Source: Triticum aestivum (Eukaryota > Streptophyta > Magnoliopsida > Poales > Poaceae). From it: a DNA stretch of 64,000 bases. Position numbers and translations under genes: made by a program. Below the pieces are notes generated by a model. That model was not told the origin of the DNA. It saw only the letters and a program-made list of their open reading frames with translations, and made no database searches. The stretch lies in the NCBI RefSeq assembly GCF_018294505.1, contig NC_057812.1, positions 66,142,875-66,206,874 of the forward strand, read 5' to 3'. Below, piece after piece: positions 1 through 10,800 of this stretch (its first letter is position 1; each line of letters begins with the position of its first letter).

Positions 1-100
1 AACATTTGCCTTTTCAATCTGCAGGCCCTGATGCCGAGGAGGAACATGTTCCCCTAAAAATAACATGAACTCTTCCCCAATGCTTGTTGTCAAATTGCAG

Positions 101-297
101 AACTGGTCCAGATTAGCTTTGCACTGAGTTGCAAACATGGTTTCCGTCGACCTAACATAAAGAACATTGTCTCCTCGTGGCGCTGTTTTATGCAGCTAAT
201 GGACAGCGCTGAGAAAGTCTTGTGTAGAAGCTCATGTGTTGTTGTCCTTGCACTTGATATTTCTTACCTGGATGTCTTCACACACAAACAACTATGA
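101..297 (+). CDS. Exon-like open segment of an unidentified host gene (partial)
   Basis: A pyrimidine-rich tract ending in TTGCAG (95-100) looks like a splice acceptor. After it, frame 103 stays open for 64 codons to a TGA at 295-297. The first residues read LVQISFALSCKHGFRRPNIK, followed by a Trp/Cys/Met-rich stretch, and the composition looks protein-like rather than random. A second acceptor-like site, CTGCAG, ends at 24; the frame after it closes at 68. I do not recognise a family. The donor of this exon is uncertain (weak GT candidates near 219-240 and at 301). With the segment at 386-479 it probably forms the 3' end of a multi-exon gene whose body lies left of the window. It could instead be UTR. 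Confidence 0.35.
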
Positions 298-385
298 GAT
301 GTATAGCTCTCGTTTGAGCTCGTTTAGGGCTTTGGTTGTGTCGATTGCTCTCGCCTCTTTTTCTGTTCTGTTGTGTTTCTTCCAG

Positions 386-479
386 GCTCTCAGCATTGGA
401 GACAAAAACCGAGCCAAAGCTCCTGAAGAAATGGAAAGCATTTGGTTGGGTAACTCAGTTGGATGCTGGTGATGTTTAG
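386..479 (+). CDS. Probable terminal exon of the same unidentified gene
   Basis: A T/C-rich tract followed by TTCCAG (380-385) is a good plant splice acceptor. One base later, frame 387 reads 30 codons to TAG at 477-479. The peptide is rich in Lys, Trp and acidic residues (it ends FGWVTQLDAGDV), as expected for a hydrophilic C-terminus. No family is recognised. A different frame starting at 236 runs through here as well, but its hydrophobic translation crosses the acceptor and looks less like an exon. Matching this to RNA reads would settle frame and phase. Confidence 0.35.
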
Positions 480-707
480 CTTTTTCTCACGCCAGTTCGA
501 TCTCTTGGTACAGTAAATGGCATGTTGCAGTGCCCTGTGGTGTTACCATAGTTCGCTCCACTTTGCTTGCTTGTGAGGGGAGCCCTTCTCTGGTCTGATT
601 TTGCCATAGTTCATTTGGTTGAGAACTAGACGTTGCTTTACCAGATATATGGTGATATTTGCTGAAGCATAGGATCGCTCCGGTCTGATTATTTCTTGTA
701 CTGTGGG
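480..707. other. No feature recognised (likely 3' flank of host gene)
   Basis: AT-balanced sequence with no convincing ORF, LTR end or terminal inverted repeat. It may be 3' UTR and downstream flank of the gene ending at 479. Confidence 0.3.
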
Positions 708-932
708 AACTGCATTCACTTGAGGAGATTTTGGGTTTGACAGTATTTTCAGATCTAAAAAAACCATTCGTTTGGGGACGTCCAACATTCCAGTAACTGC
801 ATTTACTGATGGAGAATTTGGATTTCACAGTATTTTTCAGATGTAAAAAAATCATTCGTTTGGGGACGTCCAACATTCCAGTAACTGCATTCACTGATGG
901 GGAATTTGGATTTCACAGTATTTTTCAGATGT
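708..932. repeat. Tandem repeat, ~2.6 copies of an 87-88 bp unit
   Basis: Copies start at 708, 795 and 883, each with AACTGCATT(C/T)ACT. Each unit contains a TTTGGATTTCACAGTATTTT-like block, an A-run, then CATTCGTTTGGGGACGTCC and CATTCCAGT. Copies 2 and 3 are nearly identical and copy 1 is more diverged. Copy 3 stops at the A7 run that serves as the tRNA terminator on the other strand. The unit is not recognised as part of a transposon. Confidence 0.9.
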
Positions 933-935
933 GCG

Positions 936-942
936 AAAAAAA
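936..942 (-). terminator. RNA polymerase III terminator of tRNA-Ala
   Basis: Seven A on the + strand are seven T on the minus strand, starting 5 nt after the last tRNA base at 948. A run of at least four T is the standard Pol III stop signal. Confidence 0.85.
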
Positions 943-947
943 TTAAG

Positions 948-1020
948 TGGAGAAGTGGGGTATCGATCCCCATACCTCTCGCATGCTAAGCGAGCGCTCT
1001 ACCATCTGAGCTACATCCCC
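948..1020 (-). tRNA. tRNA-Ala, anticodon AGC
   Basis: A 73-nt cloverleaf on the minus strand. The acceptor 5' side is GGGGATG (1020 down). The A box is TAGCTCAGATGG, the anticodon stem CTCGC/GCGAG encloses loop TTAGCAT with AGC at 985-987, and the B-box/T-arm is GGATCGATACC. G3 pairs with U70, the alanine identity wobble. Discriminator base is A73; there is no encoded CCA and no intron, as in plant nuclear tRNA-Ala. The outer T-stem pair is U-A. Position 6 faces U67, giving one mismatch in the acceptor stem. Intact promoter boxes and a T7 terminator suggest it can be transcribed; the U-U mismatch may reduce function. Confidence 0.93.
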
Positions 1021-1212
1021 TCGATGTTAGCTTCCGTTAATCTATCTTAATAACATGGTCACTAAGGAGGAACTCGAGTGCTTGTTTAGGACGAGCTTGA
1101 CGGGCGACGGCTTCTTCCGCGTCCGTAACTTTCCATGCCCACTTCAGGAGGCCTTCACCAGTGCGGCAGTGCGGCTAGGTGAGTGGCACACATACTGGAG
1201 GCTAAACCCCCT

Positions 1213-1470
1213 CTAAAAGCTCGGATAACCAAGTAGTCTGTGATCCTTGCTTGGGATGGTGTTGCGACACATGGTGAAGTATTGAAACGGTTCGCCGCTC
1301 CCTTGCTGGATGCTCATCAGTTCGTCCACGGTGCGGACCCCTTGGAAGTTTGAGATCAACTTGAGACATGCTAGTTCAAGAGGATGGACAGAGGGAGGTG
1401 AGTCCACAACCTTCCGACGGTCCCCTTGAGGGTGGCTACTAGGTATTTCTCCATGATGTGCTCATTTCCT
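1213..1470 (-). pseudogene. Decayed Gypsy gag fragment
   Basis: On the minus strand the translation contains a gag-like block. It reads EKYLVATLKGTVGRLW, then, after a degenerate stretch, LISNFQGV, DELMSIQQGSGEPFQYF and a CRNTIP-type motif. These match the conserved retrotransposon gag pattern (tract of hydrophobics, Trp, 'F..NFQG', 'L....Q..GE....Y'). No protease, RT or LTR is found next to it, so it is an isolated relic. Sequence at 1021-1212 shows nothing else recognisable. Confidence 0.45.
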
Positions 1471-2718
1471 CGCCAACGGCCTCTATGGTTGTGACATATG
1501 TGTAGGGACTCTTTGGGAGCCGTCGCCCTGTCGGAACGCTCAATGGAGCGGACTCCGGTGCCCCTCGCCCAGGGAGCGGCTCAAAGTTCTTCTGGCGGTG
1601 CTAGACAAACCTAAATTCGTCGCCCCAAGGAGCAACTTTGTCGGCATGAGTTGAAGTTGCATGAGCTTCCTCCGGATCTGTGTGATGATGAGAATGGTCG
1701 TCGCCTTTTTTGGCTGTTCAACTTGCCCCTTAGGTAATAAGAGCTCTGGTCTCCCGAATGCGGCCAGCTCGAGGAGTCAGGGACTCACAGAGTTGTCTTG
1801 CATATTGTGGGGGTGTGACGATCATTGGTACACACAACCTTCACCTTTGCTTTCAACTACTGGGTGAAGGGCCAAGCTCCTTGACCCCCCTACCCCCCCC
1901 TCCAAGAGGTGGGGATATGCTCTTCCTGTGCTTTGTCATGCACAAACAAATTCTGAGATACTTGGGTCACGACGGCTTCCCGATGCTCTTTCTCTACTCG
2001 GACCTCCTTCTCCAACTACTCCAAATTCTCCTTCGGGGATGATGACTTATTTCTATATGCCACCGCCCTATCCGATGCAGATTGCCCCAATCGTTTCTTC
2101 TTGTTACTTGGTTCTGGCCTTCTTTGCTACGAAGACTATCCCATATAAAAGGTCATCTAAGGCATAGAAAGATCATTAGGGCATTCAGAGTTAGTCATAT
2201 TTACCGAATCCAAGGTGGTGAGTTTCCCAGCAAGCTGCCCAACATCTCCATAAAGATGATTGTGGACAATGTCGAGCAAAGTTGTAGTTATCTTCATGGA
2301 CTTGTTCTGTTGGGCCCCATGGTTGGTATCAAATGTCGACGATTAATCCAGCAGCGATCTCATGATCAATATGTAGTCATGTCTGAAATTAGATAGAGAG
2401 GTGATACCCGAATGGGAATTAGTTAGCGATGAAGGTGACACATTGGTTTTACCTAAGTTCAGCCGCCGAATGGACAGAGACCTACATTGTGCATAACTAA
2501 TGTTATTAACCGATGTAGGATTAGAATGATCAAGAATTGCTGAATTGTGTTACATGACTCTTTTCTCTAGAGCACATAATACACATAGCGTCTTCATGGA
2601 ATAGACTTTGGATCCATGATTATATCTCCCTGTACAGTCGAAGGAGCCGTGAGGTTGAGGGAAGATTAAGAACACAATAGTTTTAACACCCCCCTAGCGG
2701 AAGCGGCGATATGGGTCA
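1471..2718. other. No feature recognised
   Basis: About 1.2 kb without a supported ORF or element boundary. It includes a C-rich patch at 1880-1905. It may be old, unrecognisable repeat DNA continuing from the gag relic. Confidence 0.3.
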
Positions 2719-2720
2719 TA

Positions 2721-3043
2721 CTCCCTCCTTTCCGATTTATAAGGCTCAATTCAAAAATCTCACCAACCAAGGTAGATGGTGAGTGGTGGAATACTTTTTA
2801 TAGTTTGTAAAAGCACCCAATTAATGCTCTTGTTTTTCTTAAAAAAGTATGTTTACCAATGCATTAATTGCAATGCATGCATGCATAGATTACATGCATT
2901 GGTTGATTTTCTCTTAATACTTGCATGCAATGATTTAATGCACCTTGGAATCTGAACATGTGATGGGAATCAACCAAATTGAGCCTTATAAAATAGAAAA
3001 ACTAAAATTTTGAGATAAACCCTATAAACCGAAAAAGAAGGAG
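2721..3043. mobile_element. Stowaway (Mariner-type) MITE
   Basis: A 323-bp element starting CTCCCTCCTTTCCGATTTAT and ending in the imperfect reverse complement (...AACCGAAAAAGAAGGAG), flanked by TA on both sides (2719-2720, 3044-3045). The start and TA duplication are the Stowaway signature. Inner subterminal repeats also pair (TTTATAAGGCTCAAT near 2738 with ATTGAGCCTTATAAA near 2979), so the RNA could fold into a long hairpin. It has no coding capacity. Confidence 0.9.
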
Positions 3044-3045
3044 TA

Positions 3046-3462
3046 CCTACATATGATCATATTATCTGGTCTGTTAGATGGACTGAATCGGTAGTTGGGC
3101 AGCACAATGAATGCCGCGCCCGTGAGCCATGGAAATTGGCGTATGTCAGGAGAAAAGCACGGTGCACGTATAATATGGCGTATGTATATCACCTCGGTGG
3201 TTGGGATAGACTCACACGAAGCGAGGGGATGGCGTTGCGTTCTGGTGTTGGACCGGTGGTCCTCTTGCAACCTCGTAATTGGACCATGATCCAGAAGTTT
3301 TTCAGAAGATACCCGACAAATCAGTAGACATAAACTAGCCCCACGATGAGGACACACATGCCCAACAACATAGGAAAACCCATCCGATTCGTGGCCTTGA
3401 GAACGATCCTTGACAGTTCTCAGTTGGAAGTGGATCTCGTTGGGGCCTGCTGGTATGCATAC
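3046..3462. other. No feature recognised
   Basis: About 400 bp between two DNA transposons. Short overlapping ORFs on both strands look like chance. No motif or repeat end is seen. Confidence 0.3.
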
Positions 3463-3465
3463 TCA

Positions 3466-4682
3466 GAGCATCTCCAGCCCGTTGGCCCCCCCAGAAGGCA
3501 TTTTTTTCGTCTCTTGGGGGGCTGCCGGCGATAAGTTTGGCCTGGGAGGGTAACATTTTCCACTCGTTGCACCCCCCACGAGCAGTGTTAAGCTTCATGG
3601 AGACAGCGACATTTCATCGAGCAGATTGTAGACGGCGTCGTGGCATCTTGACCGCGGCGGCGTTGACGACCTCCAGTCAGTGGAGGAGCTCGAGGAGTCA
3701 TCCAGCAGCCGAAGGCTGACGTCGAGCCGCCGGTCATGCCGACGAAGGAGTCGCCCCGTGCCCCGCTCCCTGCAAGGACGTTGCGGCCCGTGCACCCGGA
3801 GAGCGAGCGCCGGCATGGCATCGCGGAGCCTGTGGTGTGCTAGAAGTACAACGCCCCGAGATGGCCAACGACACCGGGCTGCTCTGGTTCGCATCACTGG
3901 CACCGGTGGGCGCTGCGGTCGACGGACTCGCCGGAGAAGACGTTGCAGAGTGCACGGCACGGTCCTGTTCGAGGCGCACGACGAGGAGGCTCAGGCGCGC
4001 GCGAGTAGCGGGGGAGTGAGTGGGTGTGGCCGTCGTGGACTCTGAGCTCCTCGCCGCCCCGCCCTGGACGCCGTGCGCGCCCCGCCTCGCCCCTGGCCGC
4101 AGCGCGCGCCCCGCCCCGCCGCGCTCGCCCCGCCCCGCCTCATCGCTGGCCGGCCCGTGCTCGCCCGCCGGTGTGTAGCTCGTGGCGCGGGCACTGAATC
4201 CAGTCCGCAGCCGCCCGAGGAGCAGCTCCCCCCCGGCCACGCAGGCGGGCGCTGGCGAGCTCCGCCCCGGCAGGCAGAGCCGGCCGGGGGCGCACCGGCG
4301 CGTGGGGCCGGCGCGAGTCATGGGCGAGGCGGCCAGACCTAGCAGGCTTCGGGCCGCCGGAGCTAAGGGGGAGGCGGCGCGAGCGGAGCCCCGCCCCGGC
4401 CATGCGCGCTGCGGTGAAAGGAGAGAGAAAAGAGAGAAAGGAGAGGAGAGAGGAGAGAAAGGGGAGAGAGAGGGGCTGGCAGTGGGCCTATGCGTTGAAA
4501 AAGCAACTGCCGACGTCCCCAGCTGCCCCCGGGGGGCTGGGTCTGGGATGAGAGCGCCGGCCGTAAATATCGTCAAAACCGGTGAAAATCGCGTCTCTGG
4601 GTGCCCGAGTGGGTCGTTTTTTACTCGCCGGCACCCAAAAATTGGCTTGGGGGGCTTCTTGGGGAGACGGCTAGAGATGCTC
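3466..4682. mobile_element. PIF/Harbinger-like DNA element with GC-rich core
   Basis: The left end GAGCATCTCCAGCC and right end GGCTAGAGATGCTC form a 14-bp inverted repeat with one mismatch, followed by related C-rich/G-rich subterminal sequence. TCA flanks both ends (3463-3465, 4683-4685), a 3-bp TSD as in PIF/Harbinger elements (TWA is more usual, so the superfamily is tentative). The core (3600-4550) is extremely GC-rich and contains no transposase, so the element is non-autonomous. On the minus strand it holds a C/T-rich tract then ATGGCCGGGGCGGGG, which resembles the 5' UTR and start of a grass gene and suggests gene capture. Confidence 0.65.
4416..4475. repeat. 60-nt uninterrupted purine tract (GA-rich)
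   Basis: Every base is A or G for 60 nt inside the GC-rich DNA element. On the minus strand it is a CT-rich tract of the kind found in plant 5' UTRs; it could also adopt triplex DNA. It ends 10-15 nt upstream (minus sense) of the ATGGCC start. Confidence 0.9.
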
Positions 4683-4685
4683 TCA

Positions 4686-4896
4686 GGGGGATGAGTAGGA
4701 GCGCTGATGGGGCCATCCGCATCTTGCTGAAAATTCTGCCGGCTACTGTTGATATCCTACAAAAGCAGGTGACAGGGGAGCAAGCGGGCGGCGGTCACGG
4801 ACAAAATCCATCACAGCGGGGTAGGTGTCCTGTCATTCAAAGAATGGGCACTGTTGAGACTGCGAGCAAATCAAACGAACAACAGAAAGAGCAGCA
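4686..4896. other. Host sequence left of the Angela-like insertion
   Basis: This stretch was continuous with 22536-22717 before the Copia insertion (both sides carry ATTAG). An open frame exists but has no recognisable product. Confidence 0.4.
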
Positions 4897-4901
4897 ATTA
4901 G

Positions 4902-6573
4902 TGAAGGAAATATGCCTTAGAGGCAATAATAAAGTTGTTATTTATATTTTCTTATATCATGATAAATGTTTATTATTCATACTAGAATTGTATTAACCGG
5001 AAACTTAGTACATGTGTGAATACATAAATAAACAGAGTGTCACTAGTATGCCTGTACTTGACTAGCTCGTTAATCAAAGATGGTTAAGTTTCCTGACCAT
5101 AGACATGACTTGACCCATCCATTAGCTTAGCATTATGCTCCTTTAGTTTATTGCTATTGCTTTCTTCATAACTTATACATGTTCCTATGACTATGAGATT
5201 ATGCAACTCCCGAATATCGGAGGAACACTTAGTGTGCTATCAAACGTCACAATGTAACTGGGTGATTATAAAGATGCTCTATAGGTGTCTCCTATGATGT
5301 TTGTTGAGTTGGCATAGATCGAGATTAGGATTTGTGACTCCGATTGTCGGAGAGGTATCTCTGGGCCCTCTAAGTAATGCACATCACTATAAGCCTTGCA
5401 AGCAATGTGACTAATGAGTTAGTTACGGGATGTTGCATTACGGAACGAGTAAAGAGACTTGCCAGTAATGAGATTGAACTAGGTATGATGATACCGACAA
5501 TCGAATCTCGGGCAAGTAACGTGCCGATGACAAAGGGAACAATGTATGTTGTTATGCGGTTTGACCGATAAAGATCTTCGTAGAATATGTAGGAACCAAT
5601 ATGAGCATCCAGGCTCCGCTATTGGTTATTGACCAGAGACGAGTCTCGGTCATGTCTACATAGTTCTCGAACCCGCAGGGTCCGCACGCTTAACGTTCGA
5701 TGACGATCGGTATTATGAGTTTATGTATTTTGATGTACCGAAGGTAGTTCGGAGTCCCGGATGTGATCATGGACATGACGAGGAGTCTCGAAATGGTCGA
5801 GACATGAAGATTGATATATTGGAAGGTTATGTGTGGACACCGGAATGGTTTTGGATTAGTTAGGGCATATACCGGAGTACCGAGGGGTTACCGGAACCCT
5901 CCGGGGGCTTAATGGGCCTATATGGGCTTTAGTGGAAGAGAGAGGAGGCAACCAAGAGGTGGGGGTTCCCCCCAAGCCCAATCCGAATTGGGAGGGGGCC
6001 GGCCCCCCTTTCCTTCTTCTCTTCTTCCCCTTCCTTCCCCCTCCTATTAGGACTAGGAAAGAGGGGAAACCTACTCCTAGTAGGAGTAGGAATCCCCCCT
6101 TGGGGCGCACCATGAGGGCCGGCCGACCCCCTCCTCCCCTCCTTTATATACGGGGGAGGGGGCACCCTATAGACACACAAGTTGACAATTGTTTTAGCTG
6201 TGTGCGGTGCCCCCTCCACAGACACACACCTCGGTCATATCGTCGTAGTGCTTAGGCGAAGCCCTGCGCTGGTAACTTCATCATCACCGTCAACACGTCG
6301 TCGTGCTGACGAAACTCTCCCTCGGCCTCAACTGGATTAAGAGTACGAGGGACGTCACCGAGCTGAAAGTGTGCAGATCACGGAGGTGTCATGCGTTCGG
6401 TACTTGATCGGTTGGATCACGGAGGCGTTCGACTATATCAACCACGTTTCTTAACGCTTCCGCTTTGGGTCTACGAGGGTACGTAGACATACTCTCCCCT
6501 TTTATTGCTATGCATCCCTAGATAGATCTTGCATGATCGTAGGAAAATTGTGAAAATACCGCGTTCCCCAACA
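4902..6573 (+). repeat. 5' LTR of the Angela-like Copia
   Basis: 1672 bp from TGAAGG to CCCCAACA. Compared with the 3' LTR (1726 bp once the insertion is removed) it lacks about 50 bp after 'agacatga' near 5109. The U3 promoter region contains the pyrimidine-rich CTCCTTTATATACGGGGG block. Confidence 0.92.
6143..6151 (+). promoter_or_regulatory. TATA box of the Angela-like LTR
   Basis: TTTATATAC follows a C-rich tract and precedes a GGGGGAGGGGGCACC leader. The same motif recurs in the 3' LTR near 13133-13141. It is the only good TATA in the expected part of the LTR. Confidence 0.7.
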
Positions 6574-6574
6574 G

Positions 6575-6587
6575 TAGCATCCGAGCC
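6575..6587 (+). other. Primer-binding site (initiator tRNA-Met), degenerate
   Basis: TAGCATCCGAGCC, two bases after the LTR, matches the tRNA-Met primer sequence TGGTATCAGAGCC at 10 of 13 positions. The three changes are consistent with post-insertion decay. Confidence 0.7.
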
Positions 6588-7805
6588 AGGTCTATGCGTA
6601 GATGTTATATGCACGAGTAGAACACAAAGGAGTTGTGGGCGTGGATATATACATATTGCTTGCTGTCACTAGTTGTTTCTTGATTCGGCGATATTGTTGG
6701 ATGAAGCGGCCCGGACTGACATTACATGACCGCGTTCATGAGACTGGTTCTACCGACGTGCTTTGCACACAGGTGGCTGGCAGGTGTCAGTTCCTCCAAC
6801 TTTAGTTGAATCGGATTCAATGAACAGGGTTCTTTCTGAAGATCAAAAAGCAATCAGTATATCGCATTGTGGTTTTTGATGCGTAGGTAAGAACGGTTCT
6901 TGCTAAGCCCGTAGCAGCCACATAAAACTGGCAACAACAAAGTAGAGGACGTCTAACTTGTTTTTGCAGGGCATGTTGTGATGTGATATGGTCAAGACGT
7001 GATTATATAAATTGTTGTATGAGATGATCATGTTTTGTAACACAGTTATCGGCAACTGGCAGGAGCCATATGGTTGTCGGTTTATTGTATGAAATGTAAT
7101 CGCCATGTAATTGCTTTACTTTATCACTAAGCGGTAGCGATAGTCGTAGAAGCAATAGTTGGCGAGACGGCAACGATACTACGATGGAGATCAAGGTGTC
7201 AAGCCGGTGACGATGGTGATCATGACGGTGCTTTAGAGATGGAGATCAAAGGCACAAGCTGATGATGGCCATATCATATCACTTATATTGATTGCATGTG
7301 ATGTTTATCCTTTATGCATCTTATTTTGCTTAGTACGGTGATAGCATTATAAGATGATCTCTCACTAAATTTCAGGGTATAAGTGTTCTCCCTGAGTATG
7401 CACCGTTGCTATAGTTCGTCGTGCCGAGACACCACGTGATGATCGGGTGTGATAAGCTCTACATTCACATATAACGGGTGCAAGCCAGTTTTGCACAAGC
7501 AGAATACTCAGGTTAAACTTGACGAGCCTAGAATATGCAGATATGGCCTCGGAACACTGAGACGAAAGGTCAAGCGTGAATCATATAGTAGATATGATCA
7601 ACATAGTGATGTTCACCATTGAAAACTACTCCATCTCACGTGATGATCGGACATGGTTTAGTTGACGTGGATCATGTGATCACTTAGATGATTAGAGGGA
7701 TGTCTATCTAAGTGGGAGTTCTTAAGTAATATGATTAATTGAAATTTAATTTATCATGAACTTAGTACCTGATAGTATTTTGCATGTCTATGTTGTTGTA
7801 GATAA
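6588..7805 (+). other. Untranslated leader of the Angela-like Copia
   Basis: About 1.2 kb between primer site and gag with no sustained ORF. It probably held packaging and translation-control signals; none can be identified by eye. Confidence 0.6.
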
Positions 7806-10800
7806 ATGTCCCTCGTTCTTGTTCCGTTGAATTTTAATGCGTTCCTAGAGAAAGCTAAGTTGAAAGATAATGGTAGCAACTACACAGACTGGGTCCGTAA
7901 CTTGAGGATTATCCTCATTGCTGCACAGAAGAATTACGTCCTGGAAGCACTGCTAGGTGCCAAACCCGCTGCAGGAGCAATTGGCAGAGCAAAGTTGATG
8001 ACTACTCGATAGTTCAGCGTGCCATGCTTTACGGCTTAGAACCGAGACTTCAACGACGTTTTGAACGTCATGGAGCATATGAGATGTTCCAGGAGTTGAA
8101 GTTAATATTTCAATCAAATGCTCGGATTGAGAGAGAAGTCTCCAGTAAGTTCTACAGCTGTAAAATGGAGGAGAATAGTTCTATCAGTGAACACATACTC
8201 AGAATGTATGGGTACCACAATCACTTGACTCAGCCAGGAGTTAATCTTCCGGTTGATAGTGTCATTGACAGAGTTCTTCAACCACTGCCACCAAGCTACA
8301 AAAGATTCATGATGAAATATAATATGCAAGGGATGGATAATGCAATTCCCGAGCTCTTCGCGATGCTAAAGATTGCGGCGGTAGAAATCAAGAAGGAGCA
8401 TCAAGTGTTGATGGTCAACAAGACCACCAGTTTCAAGAAGAAGGGCAAAGGGAAGAAGGGGAACTTCAAGAAGAACAGCAAGCAAGTTGCTTATCAAGTG
8501 AGGAAGCCCAAGTCTGGACCTAAGCCTGAGACAGAGTGCTTCTACTGCAAAGGGACTGGTCACTGGAAGCGGAACTGCCCCAAGTATTTGGCGGATAAGA
8601 AGGATGACAAAGTGAAAGGTATATTTGATATACATGTTATTGATGTGTACCTTACTAATGCTCGTAGTAGCGCCTGGATATTTGATAGTAGTTCTGTTGC
8701 TAATATTTGCAACTTGAAACAGGGGCTATGGAATAAGCGAAGACTGGCTAGGACGAGGTGACGATGCGCGTGGGAAATGGTTCCAAAGTTGATGTGATCG
8801 CCGTCGGCACACTATCTCTACATCTACCTTCGGGATTAGTTTTAGACCTGAATAATTGTTATTTGGAGCCAGCATTAAGCATGAACATTATATCTAGATC
8901 TTGTTTGATGCGAGACGGTTATTCATTTAAATCAAAGAATAATGGTTGTTCTATTTATATGAGTAATATCTTCTATGGTCATGCACCCTTGATGAGTGGT
9001 CTGTTTTTACTAAATCTTGATAGTAGTGATACACATATTCATAATATTGAAGCCAAAAGATATAAGTTTAATAATGATAGTGCAACTTATTTGTGGCACT
9101 GCTATTTAGGTCATATTGGTGTAAAATGCATGAAGAAACTCCATGCTGATGGACTTTTGGAATCACTTGATGCTTGCGAACCATGCCTCATGGGCAAGAT
9201 GACTAAGACTTCGTTCTCCGGAACAATGGAACGAGCAATAGACTTACTGGAAATAATACATACTGATGTATGCGGTCTAATGAGTGTTCATGCTCGTGGC
9301 GGGTATCGTTATTTTCTAACCTTCACAGATGATTTGAGCAGATATGTGTATATCTACTTGATGAAACATAAGTCTGAGACATTTGAAAAGTTCAAAGAAT
9401 TTCAGAGTGAAGTGGAAAATCATCGTAACAAGAAAATCAAATTTCTATGATCTGATCATGGAGGAGAATATTTGAGTTACGAGTTTGGTCTTCATTTGAA
9501 ACAATGCGGAATAGTATCGCAACCCACACCACCTGGAACACCACAGCATAATGGTGTGTCCGAACGTCGTAACCGCACTTTATTAGATATATATGGTGCG
9601 ATCTATGATGTCTCTTACTGATTTACCGCTATCGTTTTGGGGTGCGATCTATGAGATATATATCTATGGTGCGATCTATGAGATATATATGGTGCGATCT
9701 ATGAACGTCGTAACTGCATTCACATTAAATAGGGCACCGTCGAAATCCGTTGAGACGACACCATATGAACTGTGGTTTGGCAAGAAAGCCAAGTTGTCGT
9801 TTCTTAAAGTTTGGGGCTGCGATGCTTATGTGAAAAAGCTTCAACCTGATAAGCTCAAACCCAAATCGGAGAAATGTGTCTTCATAGGATACCCAAAGGA
9901 GACTGTTGGGTACAACTTCTATCACAGATCTGAAGGCAAGATATTCGTTGCTAAGAATGGATCATTTGTAGAGAAGGAGTTTCTCTCGAAAGAAGTGAGT
10001 GGGAGGAAAGTAGAACTCGATGAGGTAATTGTACATGCTCCCTTATTAGAAAGTAGTTCATCACAGAAATCAGTTCCAGTGATTCCTACACCAATTAGTG
10101 AGGAAGCTAATGATGATGATCATGAAACTTCTGATCAAGTTACTACCGAACCTCGTAGGTCAACCAGAGTAAGATCCGCACCAGAGTGGTACGGTAATCC
10201 TGTTATGGAGGTCATGTTACTTGACCATGACGAACCTACGAACTATGAGGAAGCGACGATGAGCGCAGATTCCGTGAAATGGCTTGAGGCCATGAAATCT
10301 GAGATGGGATCCATGTATGAGAACAAAGTGTGGACTTTGGTTGACTTGCCGGATGATCGGCAAGCCATAGAGAATAAATGGATCTTCAAGAAGAAGACTG
10401 ACGCTGACGGTAATGTTACTATCTACAAAGCCCGACTTGTTGCGAAAGGTTTTCGACAAGTTCAAGGAGTTGACTACGATGAGACCTTCTCACCCGTAGC
10501 GATGTTTAAGTCTGTCCGAATCATGTTAGCAATTGCCGCATTTTATGATTATGAATTTGGAAAATGGATGTCAAAATTGCATTCCTTAATGGATATCTTA
10601 AAGAAGAATTGTATATGATGCAACCAGAAGGTTTTGTCGATCCAAAAGGTGCTAACAAAGCGTGTAAGCTCCAGCGATCCATTTATGGACTGGTGCAAGC
10701 ATCTCAGAGTTGGAATATACACTTTGATAGTGTGATCAAAGCATATGGTTTTATACAGACTTTTGGAGAAGTCTGTATTTACAAGAAAGTGAGTGGGAGC

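Noticed and set aside
708..932. CRISPR-like array
   Set aside because: The units are contiguous 87-88 bp repeats without spacers, in a plant genome.
3734..4576. 280-codon minus-strand ORF in the GC-rich DNA element
   Set aside because: Several frames are open on both strands here because stop codons are rare at this GC content; the peptide is Ala/Arg/Pro/Ser-rich with no domain.
8366..8635. Minus-strand ORF opposite the Copia gag
   Set aside because: Leu-rich shadow of the Lys-rich zinc-knuckle coding strand.
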